Origin: Cylindrospermum sp. FACHB-282
Lineage (GTDB): Bacteria; Cyanobacteriota; Cyanobacteriia; Cyanobacteriales; Nostocaceae
NCBI RefSeq assembly: GCF_014697195.1
Contig: NZ_JACJRJ010000037.1
Span: 1-64,000, forward strand
Length of the DNA stretch: 64,000 nt
Reading direction: 5' to 3'
The notes below the pieces were generated by a model. It was given only the letters and a program-made list of their open reading frames with translations, searched no databases and was not told where the DNA came from. The position numbers and the translations under genes are program-made. Shown piece after piece: positions 36,819 through 45,991 of the stretch; positions within the stretch are counted from its first letter, which is position 1, and each line of letters starts with the position of its first letter.

Positions 36819-37757
36819 ATGGCGAAACTACATTATGAAGGTTATACCGACAGGGCACCAACAAAATTAGTTAAAGAAAAGTTTGGGGATGCCAATGTTT
36901 ACGCCCAAAATGCCAAATCGATATTAACAAAAGCCACTGGTTTTATCGCTGCTTATGATTTTACCCTGAACCCTTATCGGGGTTGTCAATATGGTTGTAG
37001 TTATTGCTATGCTGCTGCATTTAGCCCTAATACTCAAATGCGTCAAGACTGGGGTAAATGGGTAATTTTTAAAGAAAATGCAGCGGAAATTTTAGAGAAA
37101 GAGTTAAATAAATGGTATAAGAAAAATCCTCATCAACCGCCCAGGATTTACATGAGTAGCGTTACAGATCCTTATCAGCCTCTGGAATCTAAACATCAGC
37201 TAACTCGTAAGTTGTTAGAGGTGATGCTTGATGTGAGAGATAACGGTTATCCAACTCCTACTTTAGTAATTCAAACTCGCAGCCCAATTATTACTAGAGA
37301 TATTGATTATTTACAACGTTTTCAGCGATTGCGAATTAATATGAGCATTCCTTCTGGAAGCGAATCTGTAAGAAGGGATTTTGAACCACGTTCACCTAGT
37401 ATTAAAGCTAGGATAAATGCTATTAATAAAATCAAACTAAGTATTGATAATTTTAAAGGCTTTCTTCCCAAAATTTCTATTACTGTTACGCCTCTACTTC
37501 CAACATTACCAAATGAGGAAGCTGCTTTTATTGATAAATTAGCTATTGCCGATAGAGTGGTAATTCAAGATTTTCACCCAAGCCATAAAGGTTCTTTGAT
37601 GGCATCAACCCGCGAAGAAGCTGAGGAAATTAAGCGAAAGTATGCTTGGTGGTATGAAAATGAGCAATTAAGCTATATGGGATTTAGGGAAAAGTTAGTT
37701 TCTCGGCTGACTGGGGTAGAAATTAAAGAAGGAAAAGACGGATTTGGTTATGAGTAA
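36819..37757 (+). CDS. Radical SAM protein of the spore-photoproduct-lyase-like group
   Basis: This 312-residue radical SAM enzyme has the iron-sulfur motif C56-x3-C60-x2-C63 (GCQYGCSYCYA). The N-terminal TLNPYRGCQYGC context, YMSSVTDPYQPLE and LVIQTRSPIITRDIDYL are typical of SplB-like proteins (COG1533). Apart from the three cluster cysteines I find no other Cys. The extra Cys used as hydrogen donor by true spore photoproduct lyase is therefore absent, and the reaction must differ. The start is ATG at 36819. The last eight bases overlap the next gene, a predicted methyltransferase, so the two are coupled. Confidence 0.87.
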   Translation: MAKLHYEGYTDRAPTKLVKEKFGDANVYAQNAKSILTKATGFIAAYDFTLNPYRGCQYGCSYCYAAAFSPNTQMRQDWGKWVIFKENAAEILEKELNKWYKKNPHQPPRIYMSSVTDPYQPLESKHQLTRKLLEVMLDVRDNGYPTPTLVIQTRSPIITRDIDYLQRFQRLRINMSIPSGSESVRRDFEPRSPSIKARINAINKIKLSIDNFKGFLPKISITVTPLLPTLPNEEAAFIDKLAIADRVVIQDFHPSHKGSLMASTREEAEEIKRKYAWWYENEQLSYMGFREKLVSRLTGVEIKEGKDGFGYE

Positions 37758-39084
37758 TTTTATTGCAAATTGGTGGCGCAGTCAGCAGTTAAAGTCAGCC
37801 TTAAGCCGTGGCGATACCCGACGCGCTGTGCAACTCTTGCAAGATATTCAAAAATCTGGTGCAAATTTTTCATGGTTGGAAAAACTATTTAGGGATAAGT
37901 TGCAACTTGAGCGTTCTTTCCAGGAATATAAACGGGAGAAAGCCAATTTAACAAAACAAATAACCGATGCGTCACAGAAAGTAGATGAATTAAACTTACA
38001 ACTTACTTTTGACTATTCAGCAGAGATTGCTTTCAAGCCTAATGAAGTATTTATTAGTAAAACCTTAAAGGATTTTGAATTATTCAACAAAGACAAAACT
38101 AAAATTCAGTGTACTGGAATTGATAGAAATACATTTGATGAATTAGAAAAATATCTAATTGAATATTTAGAAGATGAATTAAAACAAAAGTCATCGAAAA
38201 AGGGATTTTTAGAAGATTTAAGAATAGCTAGTGAAGATATTATCTCTCTGAAAAAAGGTAAAGATCCTGATTATCAATATGCTATAACTCCTCATGTATA
38301 TTTCATGAGGTATTTTTTAGAAGGAGTCTATAGTGCTTACATAGCTTGGTTTTTAGTATATAAAGCTGGGTTGCTAAAACCTAAAATTAATCTACTCGAT
38401 ATTGGGGCTGGTTCAGGTTCTATATTCTATGGACTATTTGCTTTATTGAAAAATGTATGTTTTGATGAAAAATCAACTCAAATTCATGTTTCTTACTGTT
38501 CTTTTGAAAAACAGAAATATCTCCAATATTATGGCTTGCAATTTTGGCGTAAATATGAAAAGTATCATAATACACCTGCTGTTAATGCCTACTTGCGATT
38601 TTATACTAGTGATATATTTCAATATGCAACTAATGCCAGTGATTTAGAGCAACTGCCAAATAATTTTTATGATTTTATTTCAATTTCTCATTGTATATTT
38701 GCTGAAAAGCAGGAAAGGATTGCATCTCATCAAAAATATAAATATATTTTTCAGAAGGCATTAAAGAATGATGGTTACATTTTGGTAGTTGTACAAGGAA
38801 GAAGGCTGTGTCAGGCGTATGAAAGGCAAATGACAGAAGATGAAAGTCAGGAAAAGAATTTAATTGAAATGTTTGTAGAAGAATTAGGTTTGAAGTTGGT
38901 ATGGTACAAATACATTACCTCTACAGGTAAGAGAAAACCGATGATTTCTTCTGAGTTTGCACGGTTTGCTAGAGAAAATCTGCCGATTCAGAAATACATG
39001 ACTGAACTAGCAAAAAAATACCAAGTTGTGAATCATGATTTGAATTATGTTTTAGATGATTATGTGATTTTGGCTCGAAAATGA
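37750..39084 (+). CDS. Predicted SAM-dependent methyltransferase with N-terminal helical region
   Basis: The 444-residue protein starts with a helical, partly coiled-coil region (about 1-80) and a long charged middle part. A Rossmann-like methyltransferase domain has motif I LLDIGAGSGSIFYG (215-228), DFISISHCIFAEKQ as the post-motif strand, and DGYILVVVQGRR as motif-VI-like. I do not recognise the exact family or the substrate. The start ATG overlaps the stop of the radical SAM gene, indicating a shared pathway or complex (inference). Confidence 0.7.
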   Translation: MSNFIANWWRSQQLKSALSRGDTRRAVQLLQDIQKSGANFSWLEKLFRDKLQLERSFQEYKREKANLTKQITDASQKVDELNLQLTFDYSAEIAFKPNEVFISKTLKDFELFNKDKTKIQCTGIDRNTFDELEKYLIEYLEDELKQKSSKKGFLEDLRIASEDIISLKKGKDPDYQYAITPHVYFMRYFLEGVYSAYIAWFLVYKAGLLKPKINLLDIGAGSGSIFYGLFALLKNVCFDEKSTQIHVSYCSFEKQKYLQYYGLQFWRKYEKYHNTPAVNAYLRFYTSDIFQYATNASDLEQLPNNFYDFISISHCIFAEKQERIASHQKYKYIFQKALKNDGYILVVVQGRRLCQAYERQMTEDESQEKNLIEMFVEELGLKLVWYKYITSTGKRKPMISSEFARFARENLPIQKYMTELAKKYQVVNHDLNYVLDDYVILARK

Positions 39085-39189
39085 GCAAAATTAAAAAATA
39101 AATTGTCTAGAATGCTTACAGGGGTCTATCCTGGCTTTACGGGTGTGTTGCCCTCAAAACTGCAAAACTGCCCTATAGCTGGCTATCCC

Positions 39190-40335
39190 ATGAGTTCAAA
39201 ATCTTCTCGTTCTGACAAAATTCTGGTTGTAGATGATTCTCCAGATAATGTATTTTTGATCAAAACAATTTTGGAGGAGGAAGGCTACACCATTAGCACC
39301 GCCGAAAATGGTATTTCAGCATTAGCACAACTGGAAGCATCTCCTTGTGACTTGGTGTTGCTAGATTTGATGATGCCGGGAATGGATGGCTATGAAGTCA
39401 CCAGACGCATTCGTAAAGAAATGAACTTACAGCAATATATCCCCATACTGCTGATTACGGCCCATGATGCCCCCAATGTCGCCCACGGCTTGGATTTGGG
39501 TGCTGATGATTTTATCCGCAAACCTGTAACATTAGATGAATTGCTGGCACGAGTGCGATCGCTCCTGCGGTTAAAACACAGTATAGATGAACGTGATGAA
39601 ATCGCCCGCCAGCGGGAAGATTTTGTCTCCCGTCTTACCCATGACTTACGCACCCCCTTAGTAGCGGCTGACCGGATGTTAACTCTGTTTCAGCAAGGTG
39701 CTTTAGGCAAGTTATCACCGCAAATGCAGGAAGTAATCACCATCATGGCTCGCAGTAATATTAACCTGCTGGCGATGGTCAATACTTTATTAGAAGTTTA
39801 TCGCTTTGATGCTGGTCGTAAAACCCTGGCATTTCAACCTGTTAATCTCGGCAAATTACTCACAGAAGTGGCTGGAGAATTAACCCCTTTAGCTGAAGAA
39901 AAAGCCCTATCAATCAATCTTGACTTTCTTGAAGAGTCAACCACAAACACGGTTACGGGCGATCATTTAGAACTACATCGTCTATTCACTAACCTCATAG
40001 GCAATGCTATCAAATTTACCGACGCAGGTTCAGTAACTATCCGCCTGACTGCTGAATCTCAATTTGACAAAAGCTACGGCTCAGAGCTTTTTGCGAACTC
40101 AAATTTTAGTGACTACATTACCATTGAGATAGCGGATACAGGCCCAGGTATTCCCCCTGAAGAACAAGCCAGTTTGTTTGACCGATTTCGCCAAGGCAGC
40201 CATAAGCGTTCTGGTAGCGGCTTAGGACTGTACCTTTCTCGCCGAATTGTTGAGGCACATAAAGGAAAGATTCTGGTAAAATCTGAGTTAGGCAAAGGTA
40301 GTATTTTTATTGTGGTTCTACCCATCAAACAATGA
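39190..40335 (+). CDS. Receiver-histidine kinase hybrid (receiver first)
   Basis: This 381-residue cytoplasmic protein has an N-terminal receiver (about 10-130, D59 in LVLLDLMMPGMDG, K111) directly followed by a HisKA domain with H151 in SRLTHDLRTPLVAA. An ATPase domain follows (NLIGNAIKFT, DTGPGIPPEEQASLF, GSGLGLYLSRRIVE). There is no sensor or membrane domain, so it probably takes phosphate from, or is controlled by, another kinase. I place the start at ATG 39190, just before the receiver. Upstream ATG 39112 or TTG 39103 would add a tail of no known family. Confidence 0.85.
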   Translation: MSSKSSRSDKILVVDDSPDNVFLIKTILEEEGYTISTAENGISALAQLEASPCDLVLLDLMMPGMDGYEVTRRIRKEMNLQQYIPILLITAHDAPNVAHGLDLGADDFIRKPVTLDELLARVRSLLRLKHSIDERDEIARQREDFVSRLTHDLRTPLVAADRMLTLFQQGALGKLSPQMQEVITIMARSNINLLAMVNTLLEVYRFDAGRKTLAFQPVNLGKLLTEVAGELTPLAEEKALSINLDFLEESTTNTVTGDHLELHRLFTNLIGNAIKFTDAGSVTIRLTAESQFDKSYGSELFANSNFSDYITIEIADTGPGIPPEEQASLFDRFRQGSHKRSGSGLGLYLSRRIVEAHKGKILVKSELGKGSIFIVVLPIKQ

Positions 40336-40507
40336 GAAAATAAAAGGTGTTTTTCACCGAAAAACTCAGCATACATAACTTCTCAATTACATGACTAAAA
40401 TATTAACTGCAACTTTTATCTTTGAGTGATCAATACACAAAATACCAAGGATTAACTAAAGCCTAGCTTTTGGATATTACCTAACATATTTTTTTAATAA
40501 AACAAAG

Positions 40508-41890
40508 ATGGTTACTGAATTATCAATTAGTGATATTGTCCGTCAACAGTGTGCTTATTTTTCCACGGACAAAACCAAAGAAATTAATTTTCGCCTAGAA
40601 AAACTCAAAACTATCAGGCAAGCAGTTGCTGAGAATAAACAAGCTATTCTTCAGGCATTACAAGCGGATTTGCATAAACCAGAACTTGAGGCTGTTACTG
40701 CCGAAATTATCTTTGTTTTAAAGGAAATTGACCAAGCAATTAAACACCTAAAAAATTGGTCTAAGCCAAAAAAAGCCGCAGTCCCTCTCTACTTATTTCC
40801 CGCTTCAGCCCGAATTCAGCCAGAACCTCTAGGAGTGGTTTTGATTATTGGTGCTTGGAACTATCCATTTCAGTTAGTTATCTTACCTTTAGTCGGTGCG
40901 ATCGCAGCGGGAAACTGTACAATTATCAAACCTTCAGAAATTGCTACTCATACCTCTGGCTTATTAGCTGAAATTATTGCTAAATATTTTGAACCAGCTT
41001 ATATTGCTGTCTTAGAAGGTGGTGCAGAAACAACTCAAAAACTATTAGTAGAAAAATTTGACCATATCTTTTTCACTGGTAGCCCAGATGTAGGTAAAAT
41101 CGTCATGGCAGCAGCAGCCAAACACCTCACATCTGTCACCTTAGAATTAGGCGGTAAAAATCCTTGTATTGTAGATACTGAAATTCATCTAGAACACACC
41201 GCTAGACGGATTATTTGGGGCAAGTTTTTTAATGCTGGACAAACTTGCGTCGCCCCTGACTATCTTTTAGTAGCTCAGAAAATTAAAGAAAAATTGTTAG
41301 TTAATCTGGAAAAATGCCTCAAGGAATTTTATGGTGATTATCCAGAAACCAGCCCTGATTATGCCAGAATCATCACTCAAAAACACTTTGATAGATTAAG
41401 TAATTTCCTGAAACAGGGCAAAATTATTATTGGCGGAGAAGCCAACCAGACAGAACTTTATATCGCCCCTACATTACTAGATGATGTATCCTTAGAAGAT
41501 CCAGTAATGCAGTCAGAAATTTTTGGCCCCATTCTGCCGATAATTGAGTACACAGACATCGCCGATGCGATCGCCTTAATTAATTCTCAACCAAAACCCT
41601 TAGCCCTATACTTATTTTCCCAAAACAAAAACCTGCAACAGCGCGTCTTGCAGGAAACCTCCTCTGGTGGCGTTTGTCTCAACGACACAATACTTCAATT
41701 TAATGTCTCATCTTTACCATTTGGCGGTGTGGGAAATAGCGGGGTTGGCAGCTATCATGGTAAAGCCAGTTTTGACACTTTTTCCCATTACAAAAGTGTG
41801 TTGCACAACCCCTTTTGGTTGGATATAAAATTACGCTATGCTCCCTACAAAGGCAAATTACCCTGGCTGTCGCAGTTACTGAAGCTTTGA
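40508..41890 (+). CDS. Aldehyde dehydrogenase (class 3/fatty aldehyde type)
   Basis: The 460-residue NAD(P)-dependent enzyme oxidises aldehydes to acids. Catalytic C247 is in NAGQTCVAPDY and the general base E213 in TLELGGKNP. The shorter length and the C-terminal LPFGGVGNSGVGSYHGKASFDTFSH are typical of the class 3 ALDH group. In cyanobacteria this group includes enzymes acting on fatty aldehydes and apocarotenals, so long-chain substrates are likely but not proven. It is monocistronic, with an AT-rich upstream region. Confidence 0.92.
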   Translation: MVTELSISDIVRQQCAYFSTDKTKEINFRLEKLKTIRQAVAENKQAILQALQADLHKPELEAVTAEIIFVLKEIDQAIKHLKNWSKPKKAAVPLYLFPASARIQPEPLGVVLIIGAWNYPFQLVILPLVGAIAAGNCTIIKPSEIATHTSGLLAEIIAKYFEPAYIAVLEGGAETTQKLLVEKFDHIFFTGSPDVGKIVMAAAAKHLTSVTLELGGKNPCIVDTEIHLEHTARRIIWGKFFNAGQTCVAPDYLLVAQKIKEKLLVNLEKCLKEFYGDYPETSPDYARIITQKHFDRLSNFLKQGKIIIGGEANQTELYIAPTLLDDVSLEDPVMQSEIFGPILPIIEYTDIADAIALINSQPKPLALYLFSQNKNLQQRVLQETSSGGVCLNDTILQFNVSSLPFGGVGNSGVGSYHGKASFDTFSHYKSVLHNPFWLDIKLRYAPYKGKLPWLSQLLKL

Positions 41891-41916
41891 GTTTTGCATT
41901 TATATTAAAACCCTAG

Positions 41917-42504
41917 TCAGCCGCTGTAACGCTCCTCCGCCCAAGGTTCCCCCCGACTGTGATAACCATTCCGCTCCCAAAAACCCAGTTCTTCCCGTTC
42001 TAGAAACTGCAAACCATTAATCCACTTGGCACTTTTCCAAGCGTAAATGTGGGGAACAACTAACCGCATCGGGCCACCATGTTCAGCTGATAACGGTTCA
42101 CCAAATACTTTAAAGGCAAAGAAGTTTTCTTCTCGGACAAAGTCTGCCATTGAAATATTGGTGGTGTAGCCGCCGTAGCAATGTTCCATAACATGGGCTG
42201 CTTGGGGAGCTACCTCAATCAGACCCATGAAGTCTGTCACCTTAATACCAGTCCACTGAACATCAAGTTTAGACCAGCGGGTAACACAGTGGAAATCCGC
42301 TGTAAATTCTTGTTGAGGTAGGGCCATAAAATCTGACCAGGTAAAAGTGGCAGGTTTTGCCAAACCCCAAACACGAAACTCCCATTTCTCAATGTTGACT
42401 TGGGGCGTTTCACCATAAGTTAATACAGGGAACCCTTTAGCCAGGTGTTGACCTGGAGGGACGCGTTCGCCTTCTTCCTTGTCTGGTTTCTGAAAAAATT
42501 TCAT
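41917..42504 (-). CDS. Sulfite-oxidase-like molybdopterin oxidoreductase
   Basis: This 195-residue protein has only the molybdopterin domain of the sulfite oxidase family (COG2041, YedY-like). The Mo-ligand Cys is C73 in ADFHCVTRWSKLDVQWTG. It also has AHVMEHCYGGYTTNISM and PMRLVVPHIYAWKSAKWING. There is no Tat signal peptide, heme domain or dimerisation domain, so it is a small cytoplasmic relative of unknown substrate. ATG at 42504 gives MKFFQKPDKEEGERVPPGQ. Confidence 0.9.
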   Translation of the reverse strand: MKFFQKPDKEEGERVPPGQHLAKGFPVLTYGETPQVNIEKWEFRVWGLAKPATFTWSDFMALPQQEFTADFHCVTRWSKLDVQWTGIKVTDFMGLIEVAPQAAHVMEHCYGGYTTNISMADFVREENFFAFKVFGEPLSAEHGGPMRLVVPHIYAWKSAKWINGLQFLEREELGFWERNGYHSRGEPWAEERYSG

Positions 42505-42608
42505 ATTTGAAAATGAGGGATTAGGGATTGGGCATTGGGGATTGTAGATTAGAAGGATTTATCATTACCCAGTAACCAATCCCCAGTCCCCTCCTAACTT
42601 GGAAATTA

Positions 42609-42782
42609 TTACTCTTCTGCTTCCTCTTCTTCTGGACTTGGGTAGACAAATGTAGAACGTCCAGACAAAATCGATTTGCCTAGGGAGAGAGCTTTTTGAG
42701 CTTCAACGACGGCTTTGTGTCTCCAGGTGGCGCGGCGTTTATCTCGTTTGGATTTGGACGTTTTCTTCTTAGGAACAGCCAT
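42609..42782 (-). CDS. rpmF: 50S ribosomal protein L32
   Basis: The 57-residue, very basic protein begins [20 protein letters not shown], the unmistakable L32 N-terminus, and ends in an acidic tail. It lacks the C-terminal zinc cysteines found in some bacterial L32 proteins. The open frame continues nine codons upstream, but ATG 42782 is the family start. Confidence 0.95.
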   Translation of the reverse strand: MAVPKKKTSKSKRDKRRATWRHKAVVEAQKALSLGKSILSGRSTFVYPSPEEEEAEE

Positions 42783-42991
42783 GATAGCGGATATTGCGAT
42801 TCTTGACAACCTTTTTATTCTAGGCCATCAACTGACACTAAGGATGGTATTGGCATCGAGAATCAATCAATTCAAATTCACAGAAGTTCTGAACGGCGAC
42901 AAAAATTCAAAATTTCTGATATTTACTTGCGGATTAGAGTCACTGTGGCTGCCTAGCAGGAGATAGATTGGTTGGTTTAACTGTCTTATTT

Positions 42992-43474
42992 TCAATTGGT
43001 AAGTTGGGTTGGATTGGCACTTGCCGGCTTTGGTTCCAAGAATAGTAGCGATCGCGAAGTTTTGAAGTAAGTTACCCAACGTAGGGGGTCTGGACGCGAT
43101 CGCCATTGGGGGCGACTGACTTCTAATGCCAGAACTGGTGCGATCGCTCCAAAATTTTGTACTGAAACGATGATCGAAACATCTGTCACTAATATGTCTT
43201 GGTCGAAGCTGCGTTGAGCAGCTGCTCTAGCAGCCGCCTCTGCTCTTCTGAGAATGGTTTCGTAGTTTTCATCTGGTAGGCGGTCAAAGGCTAGGTCAAC
43301 TCTAGCGGTCTCAGCGCGTACAATCTGGGGGGCGATCGCTTCCGTCGCCAACCATAAAGGAAGCGTAAATAAGAGCAAAAATCCGGCCTGAACTATCCGG
43401 ATTTTTCTGGCAATTTGGCTAATAACTGGAAAGGCGATGATTGATGATGGTTGGTGGACATAACTCTTGATCAT
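42992..43474 (-). CDS. Exported or membrane-anchored protein of unknown function
   Basis: The 160-residue product has a polar N-terminus with a hydrophobic segment at about 29-48 (AGFLLLFTLPLWLATEAIA). This acts as a long signal peptide or an anchor. A mixed alpha/beta domain follows: RVDLAFDRLPDENYETILRR, AEAAARAAAQRSFDQ, TDVSIIVSVQNFGAIAPVLALEV. The pattern suggests a periplasmic protein. I do not recognise a named family. It is divergent from the orthocaspase gene. Confidence 0.6.
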   Translation of the reverse strand: MIKSYVHQPSSIIAFPVISQIARKIRIVQAGFLLLFTLPLWLATEAIAPQIVRAETARVDLAFDRLPDENYETILRRAEAAARAAAQRSFDQDILVTDVSIIVSVQNFGAIAPVLALEVSRPQWRSRPDPLRWVTYFKTSRSLLFLEPKPASANPTQLTN

Positions 43475-43751
43475 GACCTTGTAGCTCCTGACTCTTTATT
43501 GGGGACTCTTGACTCTGGAGACTCTTGACTGGGGATTGGTCACTAGAGGGATTTTTATCTCTCTCTTGTCTTCTCCCTATTACCCAATCCCCAGTGAAAG
43601 TATTTTCCGATTAAATAATGTAATAAGAGTTACATTTTTATCGGCGATATTGGCGAGCATCACCTAGACTATAAGACATAGGTTAGCTTTGTTTTTTCAG
43701 CAAAGCCAGCCGCAATTTTAGGCAAGCAAACAACAACCGAAAAAGAGCGGG

Positions 43752-45689
43752 ATGGCAAATTACTGGGCGATCACTATTGGCATCAATCAATATCAGTTAT
43801 TTCAACCTTTAAGTTGTGCTCAAGCAGACGCTGAGGCACTAAAAGATTTATTGGTGACAGAAGCAGGTTTTTTGCCCGAAAACTGCCTGTTGATGTCAAA
43901 TACTTCACCGCCGATTGGCGATAAATCATCATATCCCACTAAAGAAAATATTCTGCTGTTGCTGGAGGAATTAGCAGCAACATCTTGGCAACCGCAAGAC
44001 CAGCTATGGTTATTCTTCAGTGGTTATGGCGTCAACTACAAAGAAAAAGATTACTTGATGCCAGTGGAAGCGAATCCTGACCTCGTGCAAGAGACTGGCA
44101 TAGAAATGCGATCGCTGATGCAGAGTCTGCAAATGGTTGGACTGAATGTATTGCTCATACTCGATATCAACCGCGCCTTTGGCACCCAAGCAGATGCTCC
44201 TGTTGGTCAAGAAATTATCGAACTAGCCCAAGAGCTTCAATTGGCCGCAATTCTTTCTTGCCAACCAGAGCAATTTTCCCACGAAAGTAGCGAACTAGGT
44301 CACGGATTTTTTACAGCAGCATTGTTAGAAGCTTTGCGTTCCGGTAGTGGCACCAGCTTGATGGATTTAGAAAGCTACTTGTATTCTCTAACGCCAAAAT
44401 TATGTCAACACTATTGGCGTCCCATACAAAACCCTGTCACTGTCATCCCATCTAGGCAGCAAACCATCTTGCCGTCCTTGGCAATAGACAGCAACCTTGA
44501 ACTAGACTCAGTCATTTATCCAGAAGAAAACTTTGCCATTGACCGGGCAGATTCCCCTCTCAAAGACACTGCCCCTAAAACTTTAACTGCCGATAAAGCC
44601 TGGTGGGCAGAAGGCAGAACAGTGGAAACAACCCTGAGCAAGATATCCTCCGGAACTCAAAAGTCCCAAAACCAAGAAGTCGCCCAGCCCCTTGTAGACA
44701 GCAATCGGATGCTGGCAACTTCCCCAGAATTAAATACAGTGGGAAGGTTTATTCCTTCCTCTGGCAAAGACTACGCCTCCCCATTGCCGTCAAATCAGGT
44801 AAACACCCCATTGTGGAAACAGTTTATCTTGTGGGGTGGGGGCAGCATGGTAGTAGTCGGTTTAATCGCCACATATTTTCTCCGCAATCAGGCAAGTTTC
44901 CAGATTAAAGAGTTATTTAAAGCATCACCCCATAGGGATCTTAGCGATGGGCTACGCCCCAACCTAGGCGATCGCCAGATTATCAATACTTTACCCAAGC
45001 CTCGCCCCATCACCCAAAACCCCGCACCAGTTGAATTAAATAACCCAGCGGGCGCTCAAATCTCCTCAACTCCTAAGGAGTCAGATCAGCGCAACCAAGC
45101 ATTGTCAGACCTAGAGAAAATGTCACTTAAAGCAACTCAGGCTGGCGATTTGAGCAAGGCGATCGCCACTGCCCAGAAGATTAAATCTGGCGAACCGCTT
45201 TACAAACAATCTCAGGATAATATTCAAATTTGGAGTCAGATGATTTTAGATTTAGCCGCAGATCGTGCTAAACAAAGAGAGTATGCAAATGCTATAGCCA
45301 CCGCTCAGTTAATTACTCAAGGTGAAGCCCTTTATCCCCAAGCACAAGCAGCAATTAACCAATGGCGACTAGAGGCCAAGCAGTATGTCAGCAACAAAAC
45401 CCTATTAGAGGCAGCAAATGCCTTAATTCAGCCAGGACAGGCATCAACCTACAATCGTGCCATCGAAGTTGCCAAGAAAGTACCACCAGGCCAACCAGGT
45501 TTTGAATCTGCCCAAAAATCGATCAATAAATGGAGTGAAAAGATTCTAGACCTGGCCAAGCGTCGCGCTACCCAAGGAGAACTCAATGCGGCAATTGAAA
45601 CCGCTGCTTTAGTTCCAGAGGTGACAGCCGCTTATGAAGATGCTCAGGATGCTATCCAAAAATGGCAAGTTAGAAAAATTAAAAATTAA
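43752..45689 (+). CDS. Caspase-like (orthocaspase) protein with substituted catalytic dyad, membrane anchor and TPR-like tail
   Basis: The 645-residue protein has a caspase p20-like N-terminal domain (about 1-240): WAITIGINQYQLFQPLSCAQ, DQLWLFFSGYGV, VLLILDINRAFG, GHGFFTAALLEAL. In active caspase homologues the SGHG histidine and the D-x-C cysteine form the dyad. Here they are Y92 and N140, so proteolysis is not expected. A Ser/Pro-rich linker, one membrane helix (about 357-375) and helical repeats (about 445-640, with IATAQKI, NAIATAQLI and AIEVAKKV units) follow. A dispersed-repeat-like insert reads through in frame at about residues 392-410. It may be a scaffold or sensor (inference). Confidence 0.85.
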   Translation: MANYWAITIGINQYQLFQPLSCAQADAEALKDLLVTEAGFLPENCLLMSNTSPPIGDKSSYPTKENILLLLEELAATSWQPQDQLWLFFSGYGVNYKEKDYLMPVEANPDLVQETGIEMRSLMQSLQMVGLNVLLILDINRAFGTQADAPVGQEIIELAQELQLAAILSCQPEQFSHESSELGHGFFTAALLEALRSGSGTSLMDLESYLYSLTPKLCQHYWRPIQNPVTVIPSRQQTILPSLAIDSNLELDSVIYPEENFAIDRADSPLKDTAPKTLTADKAWWAEGRTVETTLSKISSGTQKSQNQEVAQPLVDSNRMLATSPELNTVGRFIPSSGKDYASPLPSNQVNTPLWKQFILWGGGSMVVVGLIATYFLRNQASFQIKELFKASPHRDLSDGLRPNLGDRQIINTLPKPRPITQNPAPVELNNPAGAQISSTPKESDQRNQALSDLEKMSLKATQAGDLSKAIATAQKIKSGEPLYKQSQDNIQIWSQMILDLAADRAKQREYANAIATAQLITQGEALYPQAQAAINQWRLEAKQYVSNKTLLEAANALIQPGQASTYNRAIEVAKKVPPGQPGFESAQKSINKWSEKILDLAKRRATQGELNAAIETAALVPEVTAAYEDAQDAIQKWQVRKIKN

Positions 45690-45991
45690 AAATTAGTCAT
45701 TAGTCATTGGTCATTAGTCATTAGTCATTGGTGAGCCAGTGCGCAGAACCGTCTTGTTTCCACGCCACGTGCTTTAAGCCGGGGAACCCGTCCAACGCAG
45801 TGGCTCCCCATGAGCAACTGGCGAACCCGAAGGGTCATTGGTCATTGGTCATTAGTCAAATAGGTAATGAGTGATGGGTAGCTAGTAATTGGAAAAACTA
45901 TTACCAATTACCAATTACCAATTACCAATTACCAATTACCAATTACCAATTACCAATTACCAATTACCAATTACCCATTACCCATTACCCA
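45690..45991. repeat. Heptamer repeat arrays around a dispersed repeat
   Basis: GTCATTA-type heptamers lie at about 45695-45730 and again near 45836-45858. A long TTACCAA array of about ten units, then TTACCCA units, runs from 45901 to 45993 and reaches the stop codon of the next gene. Between the arrays lies a 45-bp structured repeat. No gene is present. Confidence 0.85.
45761..45805. repeat. 45-bp structured dispersed repeat, copy 2
   Basis: It aligns without gaps with 18911-18955. The ends GCCACGTGC and GCAGTGGC can pair with one bulge, and the centre changes from GGCGG/CCGCC to a GGG/CCC pairing, so folding is kept while sequence varies. Confidence 0.6.

Noticed and set aside
42867-43106. 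79-codon minus-strand frame overlapping the exported protein gene
   Set aside because: It overlaps the better-supported 42992-43474 gene in another frame and has no motif.
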